Assembly: GCA_963576475.1 (NCBI GenBank)
Contig: OY754977.1
Coordinates: forward strand, 8,311,089-8,375,088
Source of the DNA: Molanna angustata
Taxonomy: Eukaryota; Arthropoda; Insecta; Trichoptera; Molannidae
Length of the DNA: 64,000 nucleotides
Direction: 5' to 3'
Both the position numbers and the translations under genes were made by a program. The stretch's first letter is position 1, and every line of letters starts with the position of its first letter. Shown in pieces: positions 55,214 to 64,000 of the stretch. The notes beneath the pieces were generated by a model. That model did no database searches. It worked only from the letters and a program-made list of their open reading frames with translations, and had not been told where the DNA came from.

Positions 55214-55240
55214 TTGGCGGGAAAACGCTTTTCCCGCCAA
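55214..55240. promoter_or_regulatory. Perfect palindrome with two E2F-like sites
   Basis: ttggcgggaaaa-cgc-ttttcccgccaa has 12-base perfect arms, each containing the ttggcgggaaa core recognised by E2F/DP factors. It lies 8 bp beyond a foldback element in AT-rich DNA. No gene start is recognisable nearby, so a regulatory role is only possible and not shown. Confidence 0.35.
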
Positions 55241-55514
55241 TTCCGGTCGTAAAAATTGTGGCACCGTAATATTTAATATAAGAGTGGCGTTGCTTATATG
55301 TCGTCATTATTTCATCTAAAAATATCAATTGGTGCGTCATCAATCGTCAGAAAAAAGCCCAGAGGACGTTGACATCTAACGAAGAAGCATGAAGAAATTA
55401 TTAACAAAATTACGAGCCAGAAGATGTAAAAAAACAGAACAGCTGGACTACTCATGACACGATTTTAATACGTTCTCATCTTGTCTTAATTTTTTACCGA
55501 TTTAATTTTTTTAA

Positions 55515-56406
55515 TCACCGATTTCGTTCACTTATCTTCTTCTTCTTCTTCTGGTGCCCTGTCAGGAACCTCCGACGTTGGGAATCACTTTGACGAATCC
55601 CTCTCTGTCCTGTGCTGCCCGGAATATCTGCTCCTTCCAGTCTCTCGGCGACGTCTATATTGCCCTCCAGTATATTAATTGGAGCAAGTGGTATTTTTCT
55701 CGCCTCATTATGTGGCCCATACATGCGATCTTGCGTACCTTTAGGTATTGTAGACTATCACAGGGAGCTTTCACCACACCTGTAGCACTTTCAGTTCTTC
55801 GACAGTCTAGTTTTACCGTGGTACTGTTGGGAAGGTAACCCTCGCCATGATTGACGGGCCTCCACGTTTGTGGTTGGTCTCTTAGTGGTAGTGGTACGAA
55901 ATATGCATGATAGTAGTTTCTTGTTTCGTCCGACGAGCAGCTACTTCGAGGATGAACAGAACTACAAGTTCTATAACGTTCCCTATGGAGTGGGGTAGGT
56001 GACTGCGACTTTCCTCTAATTTCCTCAAATGGACCTTTTTTGTAGACAGGAGTTGCCAAGTTGTCCTGGCTCGACTTAAGACTTCTGAATTTGTAACCAG
56101 ATCTGTCCAAGGGATTTAGAGCATTCTGCGATGCAACCACATCTCAAAATCTTCCAATCTATTCATGGTATTAACCTTCAGCGTCCAAGTCTCACAGCCA
56201 TATAACAACACGGACCACACATAACATTTTATTATCCTCTGTCTTAGGTCCATATTGAGCTTTTCGTTGCAGAATAAGGATCTCATTTTATTAAAGGCAG
56301 ATCAATTCTGCACCTGATCTCCATATCTGGGTCAAGGGTCTCCGACAGAAAACAGCCATGGTACTTCAATTTATCCACCTTTTCTATAGTCTTGCCCAGG
56401 GCCTAC
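55515..56406 (-). pseudogene. RTE-like LINE RT, C-terminal part, minus strand
   Basis: The minus strand reads (from high to low coordinates) KVDKLKYHGCFLSETLDPDM, FCNEKLNMDLRQRIIKCYVW, SVLLYGCETWTLKVNTMNRL, EDFEMWLHRRML, a diverged middle, then RKIACMGHIMRREKYHLLQL, followed by a GAAGAA-type tail at about 55535-55552. This is the full post-palm order of an RTE-type protein with several stops and shifts. Its 5' continuation lies at 57489-57720 beyond an insertion. Confidence 0.75.
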
Positions 56407-57488
56407 CAGCCACCATACATTGAAATCGGTCCAATTCTGTGGTGATGGACGTGATGGTATGTGTGTGTGTGTATGTATGTGTGTATTATAATATCAGAAA
56501 GCTTTTGTACGGTTTAAGAGATGTCTCTGTTTAGAAATCAGAAAATTTTGCCATAAGTAAAAAAAAAACATCGATCTTTCAAGTATATTTTAAATTTTTC
56601 ATGAGCGAATACATTTTAACTACTTAATTTATTAATATAATTGTTATTTCTTATTTTTAGCATATGTCGCGTTTGCTAAAAATATTGAGATGAATTGATT
56701 TACTGAAATAACTGAAAATGATGTTGGAAATTTGTTTTATTCTGGCAATAATATATTCTTCACGTGTTGGTGATGTGTTCTGTCATCTGTCATTGTGCGT
56801 CATTGTGTTTTCCGTGAAACGCGGTCCAAAACTATTATTTCTTATTTCGCATTTCATATTTAAAAGCTTTGTAAACAACTTAAATATTTTAAAATGCCAC
56901 GTCGATGTTGTGTCACTTCATGTGGTTCGAAGGAATCAATCAAATCAATACAACGGCAATTTTGTTTTCCGTCAATACGAGATCGTTGTAGATTGATAAA
57001 GTGGATTTCCGCGCGTGGAAATATTCATCTTCTCCGCAAAGATTTTAGCAAATTTCATTTAAATAAGACAATATGATATTGTGGTATGATTTGGCATATT
57101 ATATTATTTTATAAATGTCGATTAATTCGTTATAATAAACACCATTGTTCGTTACAATTGTCTTTTCTTGTTAACCTAAGAATTTTTGTATGTGAATTTT
57201 ACTTCCTTCTTGCAGTGTTTCTCATAATGGTTGAATAATATAAGCATATTATACAATTTCAACCATTATAAGAAATCAATGCAGAGGCAATATTCAAATA
57301 AATAAATAAAGTCGAATTTAGCCCCCCCCCCCTATAGGCCTAGCCCCGCCTATGCCCCGCCTCTTAATGAGCTTTTGTACGGTTTAACAGATGGCAGTAA
57401 GCAGTATTGTTATGTTGCCAACTTCAAGTTGGTTCAGAAGTTGGTACAATTTCAATATACGGTGGCTTGCGTTCTTTAGTTAGTGTGT
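56407..57488. mobile_element. 1,082-bp insertion splitting the RTE RT, 14-bp TSD
   Basis: tctat(a/g)gtcttgcc occurs at 56393-56406 and 57489-57502 (one mismatch), and the RT reading frame is continuous across the join. The insert contains a TG microsatellite (56458-56486), a 23-bp direct repeat gcttttgtacggtttaa-aga at 56504 and 57371, a C11-13 run near 57322, and the THAP-like ORF. No terminal inverted repeat is evident. A long TSD favours retroposition. Confidence 0.6.
56894..57076 (+). pseudogene. THAP-like zinc-finger fragment
   Basis: A 60-codon frame begins MPRRCCVTSC (Met-Pro then Cys-x3-Cys, the usual THAP start), has FCFP near residue 27, a Trp at 42 and LRKDFSKFHL near the end, where THAP domains have Cys-x2-His-Phe. 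The third zinc ligand seems to be replaced by Phe and the frame ends just after. THAP domains bind DNA in P-element-type transposases and in host factors. This could be a remnant of either. The call rests on the motif pattern only. Confidence 0.4.
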
Positions 57489-57725
57489 TCTATGGTCTTG
57501 CCATTTAATTGTAAGAAAGAACCAGGGTATTCACGTCGACCAAATGTCATCAACTTTGTTTTGGCTACATTTATAGAAAAGCCCAACTGTTCATCAAATA
57601 CATTGACATTGTTTAGCAGCTCCTAGAGATCAGAAATAGAGTCCGCCAGTATTACAGTATCATCGACGTACCTGATATTATTAATAACCACACCGCTGAC
57701 TTTTATACCCTTCTCGGTGTTGTTA
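57489..57725 (-). pseudogene. RTE-like RT palm fragment (5' part of the split ORF)
   Basis: Minus strand: INNIRYVDDTVILADSISDL, an in-frame TAG, then ELLNNVNVFDEQLGFSINVA and KTKLMTFGRR. YVDD is the catalytic palm box, and the following N-x-x-KTK-x-M matches RTE proteins. It continues into 56406 when the insertion is ignored. RT blocks before YVDD are absent. Confidence 0.8.
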
Positions 57726-57737
57726 AGAGCCCTTCAA

Positions 57738-57832
57738 AAATACCTATAGTACAAGCATTTATGCTTAGTTTAGGGAATGTATGAGGATGTATATGTCCTT
57801 GTTTCAAGGACATATTCACTCTTAAAAAAAAA
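57738..57832 (+). repeat. SINE-A 3' half
   Basis: cctatagtacaagcatttat, gggaatgtatgaggatgtat and tcaaggacatattcac then an A-rich tail are the body and tail of SINE-A, truncated at its 5' side against the RTE fragment. Confidence 0.7.
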
Positions 57833-58845
57833 AGAAAAAAATTATATCAGGCTGACGAAAATGATGATGATAGTATTCATATTTATTCGCTTGATCATCA
57901 TACCTGAAATGATCAACAATCATACATTGTTTCCCAGTTATGAATAAACTAACTGAATGACCGCCATAAGTATTATTAAAAAAAAACTGCTGACCGACTT
58001 TCACACAATTTGGTTCAAGCTATATTAACACGGACTCCACACACGATCAATCTTGATTGTCAAACCTCACGTGATTGATCAATCATTCTTGAGATAACTT
58101 TAAAATACGTGAAGTTTAGTTCGGCATTTGTGATACTTTAAAAGAAATGTTACTTTAAAAGAAATATATAGTTGTCTGTCTATAATCAAAAACCAGAGTA
58201 TTTCTACGTAGGTAGCCGTTAATGTAGGTACTTACTGTAATCACTTTACATATTTGCGCTTTTCCCTTTACAGTTTGCAGAATTTTTGAAATATATCTAA
58301 TTTTACTTTAAATAAACTTAATCTTCTTTGTTTTGTTTAGAGCTGGACAAATGAGAGAATGCGGGTAACAGTTTTATACAAAAGACAATCTGATAAAATG
58401 ACATAAAATTATCATTTTACGAAGACTCAATACCCGATCGATAGAAATATACAAGACTAACAAAATAAACTATAATGGAATCAAAATCGATTAGAATCGT
58501 AAGTTCAAAAGCCAAATTGAAAATGTCGTAAGCCGTTTAATGAAATCCATTTATATATTCAGTAATTTCAAAAATATTCAGTGTAAAAACAGTCTAAGGA
58601 TTACATATTTTGCTTTTGTTCACTCTATCATTATGTTTGGTGTCTCTAAATGAAATGGTACTTATAAGACGAATCTTTTGTCAGTTTTTGTAAGTTGAGT
58701 TGGTGACTGATAATAAATATTATACTGGGCAGACCTATAGACCACCCGACGGAATAGATCTTTGTATACTTTCCGTTCCCAACATTTAGACAAATACTAG
58801 AAATGATTGCAATTTAACATGCTCGCAGGCACAACCATCCTGAAC
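57833..58845. other. No gene recognised
   Basis: AT-rich sequence. A small repeat of ttactttaaaagaaat occurs at 58134-58166. No domain or shared repeat was seen. Confidence 0.4.
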
Positions 58846-58849
58846 TTTT

Positions 58850-58930
58850 ATTTATTTATTTTAAACTTTTTGGGTACATGTGCACAATGGCGGGCTTATT
58901 GCCAAATGGCAATATCTTCAACCAACCATA
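58850..58930 (-). repeat. LINE 3' tail, minus strand
   Basis: tttatttatttattttaaac then gggtacatgtgcacaatggc and gggcttattgcc is the reverse of a LINE 3' end, as at 20.14 kb. Confidence 0.5.
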
Positions 58931-58987
58931 TTCATTTGGTTAAAATATTTTATTTATGATACGTAAATATTTGATTCATGCATCCTG

Positions 58988-59379
58988 CCTGTTCTCACGT
59001 AAGACACAGAAACGCTAGTCGTAACAAAGCGAATTGTGCAAAAGTTGTTAGTTACGCAGAGAGGCATGGAAAGAAAAATGCTGGGCATTTCACATCAGAA
59101 GGCAGATAAATGGATGAGAGAGAAAACTTAAGTTGTGGACGTAGCTGAAAGGACGGCTACCCTGAAGTGGAGCTGGGCGGGTCATATTGCCAGATGTACT
59201 GACCAACGACGGACATAAAAACTCCTAGAATGGGAAGGAGTGTGGGAAGACCACAGGCTAGATGGTCGGATGACATCAGAAAGACTGTGGGAGTAAATTG
59301 GATACAGTGTGCCCGGATTAGAAACATGTGGAGGAGCAAGGGGGAGGCCTATGTCCAACGATGGATTGAAAACGGCTGA
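58988..59379 (+). pseudogene. RTE-like RT C-terminal fragment
   Basis: The plus strand reads TETLVVTKRIVQKLLVTQRG, MERKMLGISH, a stop, VVDVAERTATLKWSWAGHIA, a stop, then after shifts KGEAYVQRWIENG and TGA at 59377, followed by ggaagaagaagacg. This is the ETW-x-x-T ... MERxMLGIS ... WxWAGH ... EAYxQxW order of RTE-clade ends. Confidence 0.8.
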
Positions 59380-61779
59380 GGAAGAAGAAGACGTACCAAC
59401 AATTTACGAATAAAAAATATAATTTCACATAAAACAAAAAATAAAGAAACGGAGAGGACAGGAGAGGGGGGGGCAAGGATAGGATAAGGAGACAAATTTA
59501 AGTGTTATGTGTAAGAAAATGATTTCTTTTGAAAGCGGGAAGATTTAATGAAACTCGAAGTTGCGATGGTTTTATCTAATGAACCATGCAAAACTAGAAG
59601 AAATTTCAAAATCAATATACTTACCTAAGAAAAATGCAACTACAGCACAGAAATTACTATCATATATGGGAATATTACTTTTCACTGACCTGCCAATACG
59701 TATTAGAGAATCAAAAGATCACATCAGAATAAATTTCAAATAGCTTAAAAATGTCATGTTTTTGTCAAAACATTATTATTATTAATATAAGATAATAATA
59801 ATAATGTTTTAACATGATCCTATAAGTCGATTTTTCTTGTGTGTATAAATATGTGTAAGTACGATACTTCTCTCTCGAAAACGAGTTTTTAACTCTATCG
59901 AAAGAGTATCAACGTGGATATTTTGTAATATATTGTTTTAAAGTTGTAATATAAAGTATGTAGGAAATAACTTTATAAAAATATATGGTTGCAAAGGTCA
60001 GGGCAAAAATGACACGTAAAACGCTACACAACGTTGAAAGCCAACCGATTTTATTGGTTGATTCAAATCACAGCGTATATTTCTGTACTAAAATTGGTCG
60101 ACGCAACCCCCATTCTTTATCTTGACGAGCTCTACATATTGTGTAAAATTGTTTTCATCTTTCATAAAATATATATGCACCTAAATGGCATTTTTTTATT
60201 ATTTAATTTCAAATGTATTTTAAATTCATATAATTTATGAAACATACACAAATTTAAATTGTGCAGGGAAAATAGTAGTGTTGACCACAAGTCAATGAAT
60301 CAGTCATAAATGGAATGAATCAATCATTAATGAGGAACGATTCAATCATTTGCAGTTTAAACAAAGTGTTTAATTTGTCAAAAGTTGAAAATTGTTTAAA
60401 ATTTACTGCTTATATGTTTTCCTTGCATTACTGAACATATACTATATTAATTTGTTATAAAAAGCATGTTTTATTTATTTTTATAGAAAAATATGTCTGT
60501 TTCGCCATAACGCCATAGTACAAAAATTAGTATAAAAAGTCAATGTATTGATCTGCGAGATAAGTTTCACGCCACGGCTTTGCACAATCTGAAATCAAAT
60601 CAATCTCGTGAGGCCTGACAGCATGATTGACCGTGTAGGCAAGCCTTTGTATTCTTCTCATATTACATTTCAGTTATTTTTATTATTAAAGTATTAAAAA
60701 TGAAAGTAATTAAATAAACTTACGTACATTGAAACAAATTGTAATATTGTGTTAATTTTACAATAAAAAATGTTAGACAAAATGAATAAAATTAATATTA
60801 TGAATCGTTTACAACGAAAGGCGGCCATCAAATATAATTTATTATTAACTTTTTACACCATAAACAACATCACGCCATCTTTGTAAAGAAAAAAAATATA
60901 CCTACGAAATTGAATATTTATTAAAATTTCTTTTGACGGAAAAATCTTAGTAAAACTCGCAGATAATTTGAAGATAAAAATGGTCCTTTGATTTCAACTA
61001 TTGAGATACGGTGTTTAGATTGAAGAACTACTGATTCAAACAATTAACTCAAACAATATTTTATGTTCTATTTAAATTTATTCCTTTTTACGAGGCGATT
61101 GTTTCGCTTGGTCATTTCAACTGATATAGTTGAATCAGTTCTACTACTCGGCTACTTCATTTTAACTGCATTTATATTTTCAAATGATATGTAAAATGGC
61201 CGACACAAACTCACACACTAACACTAAAATCATATTTATTCATATATTATAAAATAATTAACCGCTTCAGAACAGGTTCTTAGCCATACGAAGTAGTTTA
61301 CGCTTCGCATCTTGTTTTAAGAATTATCTGTAACCTTATTTGTCAGCCATTATAACTAGATCCATAAAAAATATATCAATAAAACAAATGAAAAAATAAA
61401 TAGGTAACAGGTTTGACCACGAGATTTTATAGATAACAATTTATTTAGTTACATAGTGCAATGCGTATTATGGTTAATTGCAATGGAAATCTCAAGAAAT
61501 TTTCACTGAAGACAGAACAACATTATCTTACAAATATAAAGCCGATTAGCGGGTCTAAAGATGAGATTCTTCCAAAACATTTCCAAAATACTGCATATAA
61601 ATTTGTAAGATTACAAAACTTAATTTCACTGTAATATGTACCTACAACATTATTTATAACCCCCAATATTTTTAATATTATCAGATATTTTTAATATTGT
61701 AATATTGTCAGTTGTAGATGTCAATATTTTTAATATTTTATTTATTTGTGTAAATGTCAATACTTTTAATATTGTCAGT
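59380..61779. other. No gene recognised; one perfect hairpin
   Basis: 59767-59784 and 59793-59810 are perfect 18-base inverted arms (aaaacattattattatta). The 60.03-60.29 kb stretch resembles the ggccacaaccc-associated AT-rich repeats at 26 and 51 kb. 61650-61780 has loose ttttaatattgtcag repeats. Short frames show no domains. Confidence 0.4.
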
Positions 61780-61786
61780 TGTAGAT

Positions 61787-61878
61787 GTCATAGAACTCCA
61801 TATGATAATATTATATCCATGATATGGGTAATCACGAGGGTTTTGATTTCGCCGGTTGGACCAGACTTTCCCCCCAGG
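61787..61878. mobile_element. MITE-P right half
   Basis: tcatagaactccatatgata, tatccatgatatgggtaatc and cgagggttttgatttcgccg then gttggaccagactttccccc match the right half of MITE-P and are followed by ccagg. The left half is absent. Confidence 0.65.
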
Positions 61879-62745
61879 ACGTCGAGTTTCTGTTGAATGA
61901 GGCAGTAGTTCAGAAAAAGCTCTGCATCGCTGTTTGTGGTCGCAGTGAACAATTGGAGATAGCAATAATGGTCGTCAAGCTCGAAGAAGAAGAAGAAGAA
62001 TTTTTATTTGCCAGTTACCATTTTTTGTGAGTCACCTCGCGACAGATTTCAGAAGAGCTATCCTTCCGTCGACCAGCGAATCGAGTCAAAATAAATGGTA
62101 AATACTTAATTGAAAAAATATACAATTCATAAATGGTTAATATTACCTACCTACTACAAAATATCCGCCGATTCTTTCAATGATATAAAGGAGAATATTA
62201 ATTTAATACAATGCATACAATATAATATTGCATTGTACAAATGGCGGACATATTGCCTGGAGGCAATTTCTTCCAAAGAAAAAGAAGAGAATGCGGAGCG
62301 ATCAAAAGGGATGGTGTGTGGGATGGGATGTACGTTGTTTAGGGAATAGAGAAGAAGACTGAGCAATCAAGGCGATATTTGAAGGTTGAAAAAGATGGAG
62401 CAGTTCTAACGTCCAATGCTAAACATTGTTTTTCTATCATAATCACGGCCCATCTCTCCGATCTGCTGAACGTAATACACTCTTCATTCTCATTCACTTT
62501 ACTGAAGATTACAGCACCTTTTTTATCCGAGAAACGTCCTTAAGACTATGACCACTCCTAGTAGAACACCAATGGAACATTAACTTTGTTAATAAAAATT
62601 AAAAACGGTAAAAAAAAATAACGAAAAAAGTAGAACTTTGAACTGCATGTATTTAGCCATTGATAAAGTAATTATGTAAGTACCTACCTAAAATAAAAGA
62701 TTATTATATTTTCAGTATCAAGTAATATGGTTTTACTGTTGACTG
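61879..62745. other. No gene recognised
   Basis: 61985-62001 is a gaagaagaagaagaa tract that may be an RTE tail. 62228-62270 (ttgtacaaatggcggacata) resembles the LINE tail at 58.9 kb. Nothing coding is supported. Confidence 0.35.
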
Positions 62746-62749
62746 AATA

Positions 62750-62915
62750 GCGAAAAGAGCCTTCAGATGTCCGCAGTGCACAAAGCAAGAGCACATTCTC
62801 TAAAGGACTAAAAACAGCTTTGTTTCATAGAGCAACATAAGACAATATAAGCGCCCTTGAAATGATCCTGAATCATCAAACGGCGCTATATAAATTATTT
62901 ATTATTATTATTTAG
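62750..62915 (+). repeat. Hairpin-tail repeat, complete-looking copy
   Basis: gatgtccgcagtgcacaaag, cagctttgtttcatagagc, aagcgcccttgaaatgatcc and aacggcgctatataaatta then (att)n. It is the free-standing counterpart of the block inside MITE-L at 50.8 and 53.85 kb. Confidence 0.65.
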
Positions 62916-63202
62916 TTATATATGCCCCATAAAACATAAAATTTGATGTACATCATATTATTATGTTGTGCTCAATGCGCGTTTAATAGTTGACAACCTG
63001 CTTACTTATAAACTTATAATTTATGTAGAAGTGTCAGATGATTCAGGGGAGGAAGGGGTATGCAAGTGGTATGCTAAAGGGTGTCCAGTGGGAATTTCAG
63101 TATGTGAATACTTCCTCTGCTCAACGTCTTCCCAGATATTTGATCACACTATAACCTTCTTCATAGATATTTAATATACCAAATATTTCATTAATGATGA
63201 GT
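62916..63202. other. No feature recognised
   Basis: AT-rich flank of the TTAA element. Confidence 0.4.
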
Positions 63203-63206
63203 TTAA

Positions 63207-63869
63207 GGGGGGGACTGCTGCCAACGTACCTATTTTTCAATTTGATATACCTACCATCATTATTTTTAATCAAATCGTTTTGAATAAATAATTTAGATAG
63301 TTTGGGTATTAAAAAAGAAAAAATAACTTTTTGATACTGTTCTATATAAATTCTTGTAGAAAAATAATGGCATACCCCGATATTCGACGTTAATCTTATA
63401 TTTTTAATAAACTATAAGGCGTAGTTCAATTTTTTTTTTTAATTAAAGAAGACTAAAATATCTAGAAAAATATGATGTGACATTGCATTAATGATTCAGG
63501 TTTAGTAAATAAACATAAAAAAACATTTATTTTCCATTCAGCGCCATTACAAAATAAAAGTTTTTTTGGTTTATTTACTTAACCTGATGCATTAATGCAA
63601 CGTCACATCATATTTTTCCAGATATTTTGTTCTTCTTTAATTTATAAAAAAAAATACTGCTCTATACCTTATATTTTATAATGTCAAAAATCGGGGTGTA
63701 GTTATTATTTTCCTACAAGAATATATACAGAACATAATTAAAAAGTTAAAGTATATTTTTCTTTATAAATATCCAAACTAACTAGGTTATTTTATTCAAA
63801 ATGATTCGTTTTGTAATAATGATGTAATTTCAAATTGAAAAAATAGGTACGTTGGCAGCAGTCGCCCTC
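63207..63869. mobile_element. Foldback element, 663 bp, flanked by TTAA
   Basis: Inverted arms of roughly 300 bp each start gggggggactgctgccaacg on the left and, on the opposite strand from the right, gagggcgactgctgccaacg. Similarity continues inward through aggtttagtaaataaac / gtttatttacttaacct to a centre of about 60 bp. ttaa sits at 63203-63206 and 63870-63873. TTAA duplication is typical of piggyBac- and Kolobok-type elements. It has no ORF. Confidence 0.85.
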
Positions 63870-63873
63870 TTAA

Positions 63874-64000
63874 TGGCATTACCAAATTGTAACAACCCCA
63901 CTTTTGATCTATCAGAAAATCACTAGGTAAATGTAAATTCATATTATACTGGTTCACAAAAAAAAAACACTCGAAACCCAAGAAAAGTGAAACCTCAAAT
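63874..64000. other. Window edge, no feature
   Basis: AT-rich sequence, truncated by the window end. Confidence 0.4.

Noticed and set aside
56718..56996. 92-codon frame overlapping the THAP-like ORF
   Set aside because: Out of frame with the THAP-like motif and without its own motif.
61705..61896. Small plus-strand proteins across MITE-P
   Set aside because: Frame crosses MITE sequence that also appears inverted elsewhere; not coding.

Overview
This 64-kb window is AT-rich eukaryotic DNA and reads as a mobile-element graveyard in an arthropod genome. Evidence for an insect is the set of decayed non-LTR retrotransposon proteins, many tRNA-derived short repeats, several small inverted-repeat DNA elements, A+T-rich microsatellites and recurrent taggtacctac-type motifs. 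The last are common in Lepidoptera but also occur in some Hemiptera, so the order is inferred, not shown. I recognise no intact host gene, rRNA gene, functional tRNA gene, CRISPR array or bacterial-type operon. The coding sequence I can support is retroelement reverse transcriptase/endonuclease, plus one degenerate THAP-like zinc-finger fragment.

Layout. 0-11 kb: tRNA-like SINE copies, a small inverted-repeat element (MITE-L), decayed RTE-like reverse-transcriptase C-termini at 5.3, 6.4 and 10.0 kb, and two copies of a second inverted-repeat family (MITE-C, ends CCGAATGCA) at 6.65-7.7 kb. 11.7-13.4 kb: a 5'-truncated LINE with an open 353-codon RT. 13.6-15.4 kb: a repeat mosaic containing a near-perfect 183-bp palindrome whose empty site is preserved at 35.3 kb. 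16.7-17.5 kb: a non-autonomous repeat. 18-21 kb: RTE scraps. 21.4-24.3 kb: a MITE-C copy split by a 1.45-kb LINE that landed in a 24-bp-arm palindrome, followed by a second partial MITE-C. 25.7-29.9 kb: an 86-bp satellite array split in register by a 2.5-kb insertion. 30-41 kb: mostly unannotatable AT-rich DNA with SINEs and a 328-bp (TA)n tract. 41.8-46.1 kb: a 3.5-kb LINE with endonuclease and RT, inserted into a SINE. 46.3-47.1 kb: an RTE-like ORF split by two different copies of one MITE (MITE-P). 47.8-54.7 kb: more MITE-P, MITE-L and SINE copies. 54.9-57.8 kb: a foldback repeat, a perfect palindrome resembling paired E2F sites, and another RTE ORF split by 1.08 kb carrying the THAP-like ORF. 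58.8-64 kb: RTE remnants and a 663-bp foldback element flanked by TTAA.

How the parts relate. The LINEs supply the only enzymatic functions visible (APE-type endonuclease and reverse transcriptase). The SINEs probably depend on such enzymes, and the MITEs on DNA transposases not encoded here. The many nestings allow relative dating: host LINE ORFs and SINEs are older than the MITEs and LINE that split them. Family labels such as SINE-A, MITE-P and MITE-L are local to this report and were defined by comparing copies within the window by eye.
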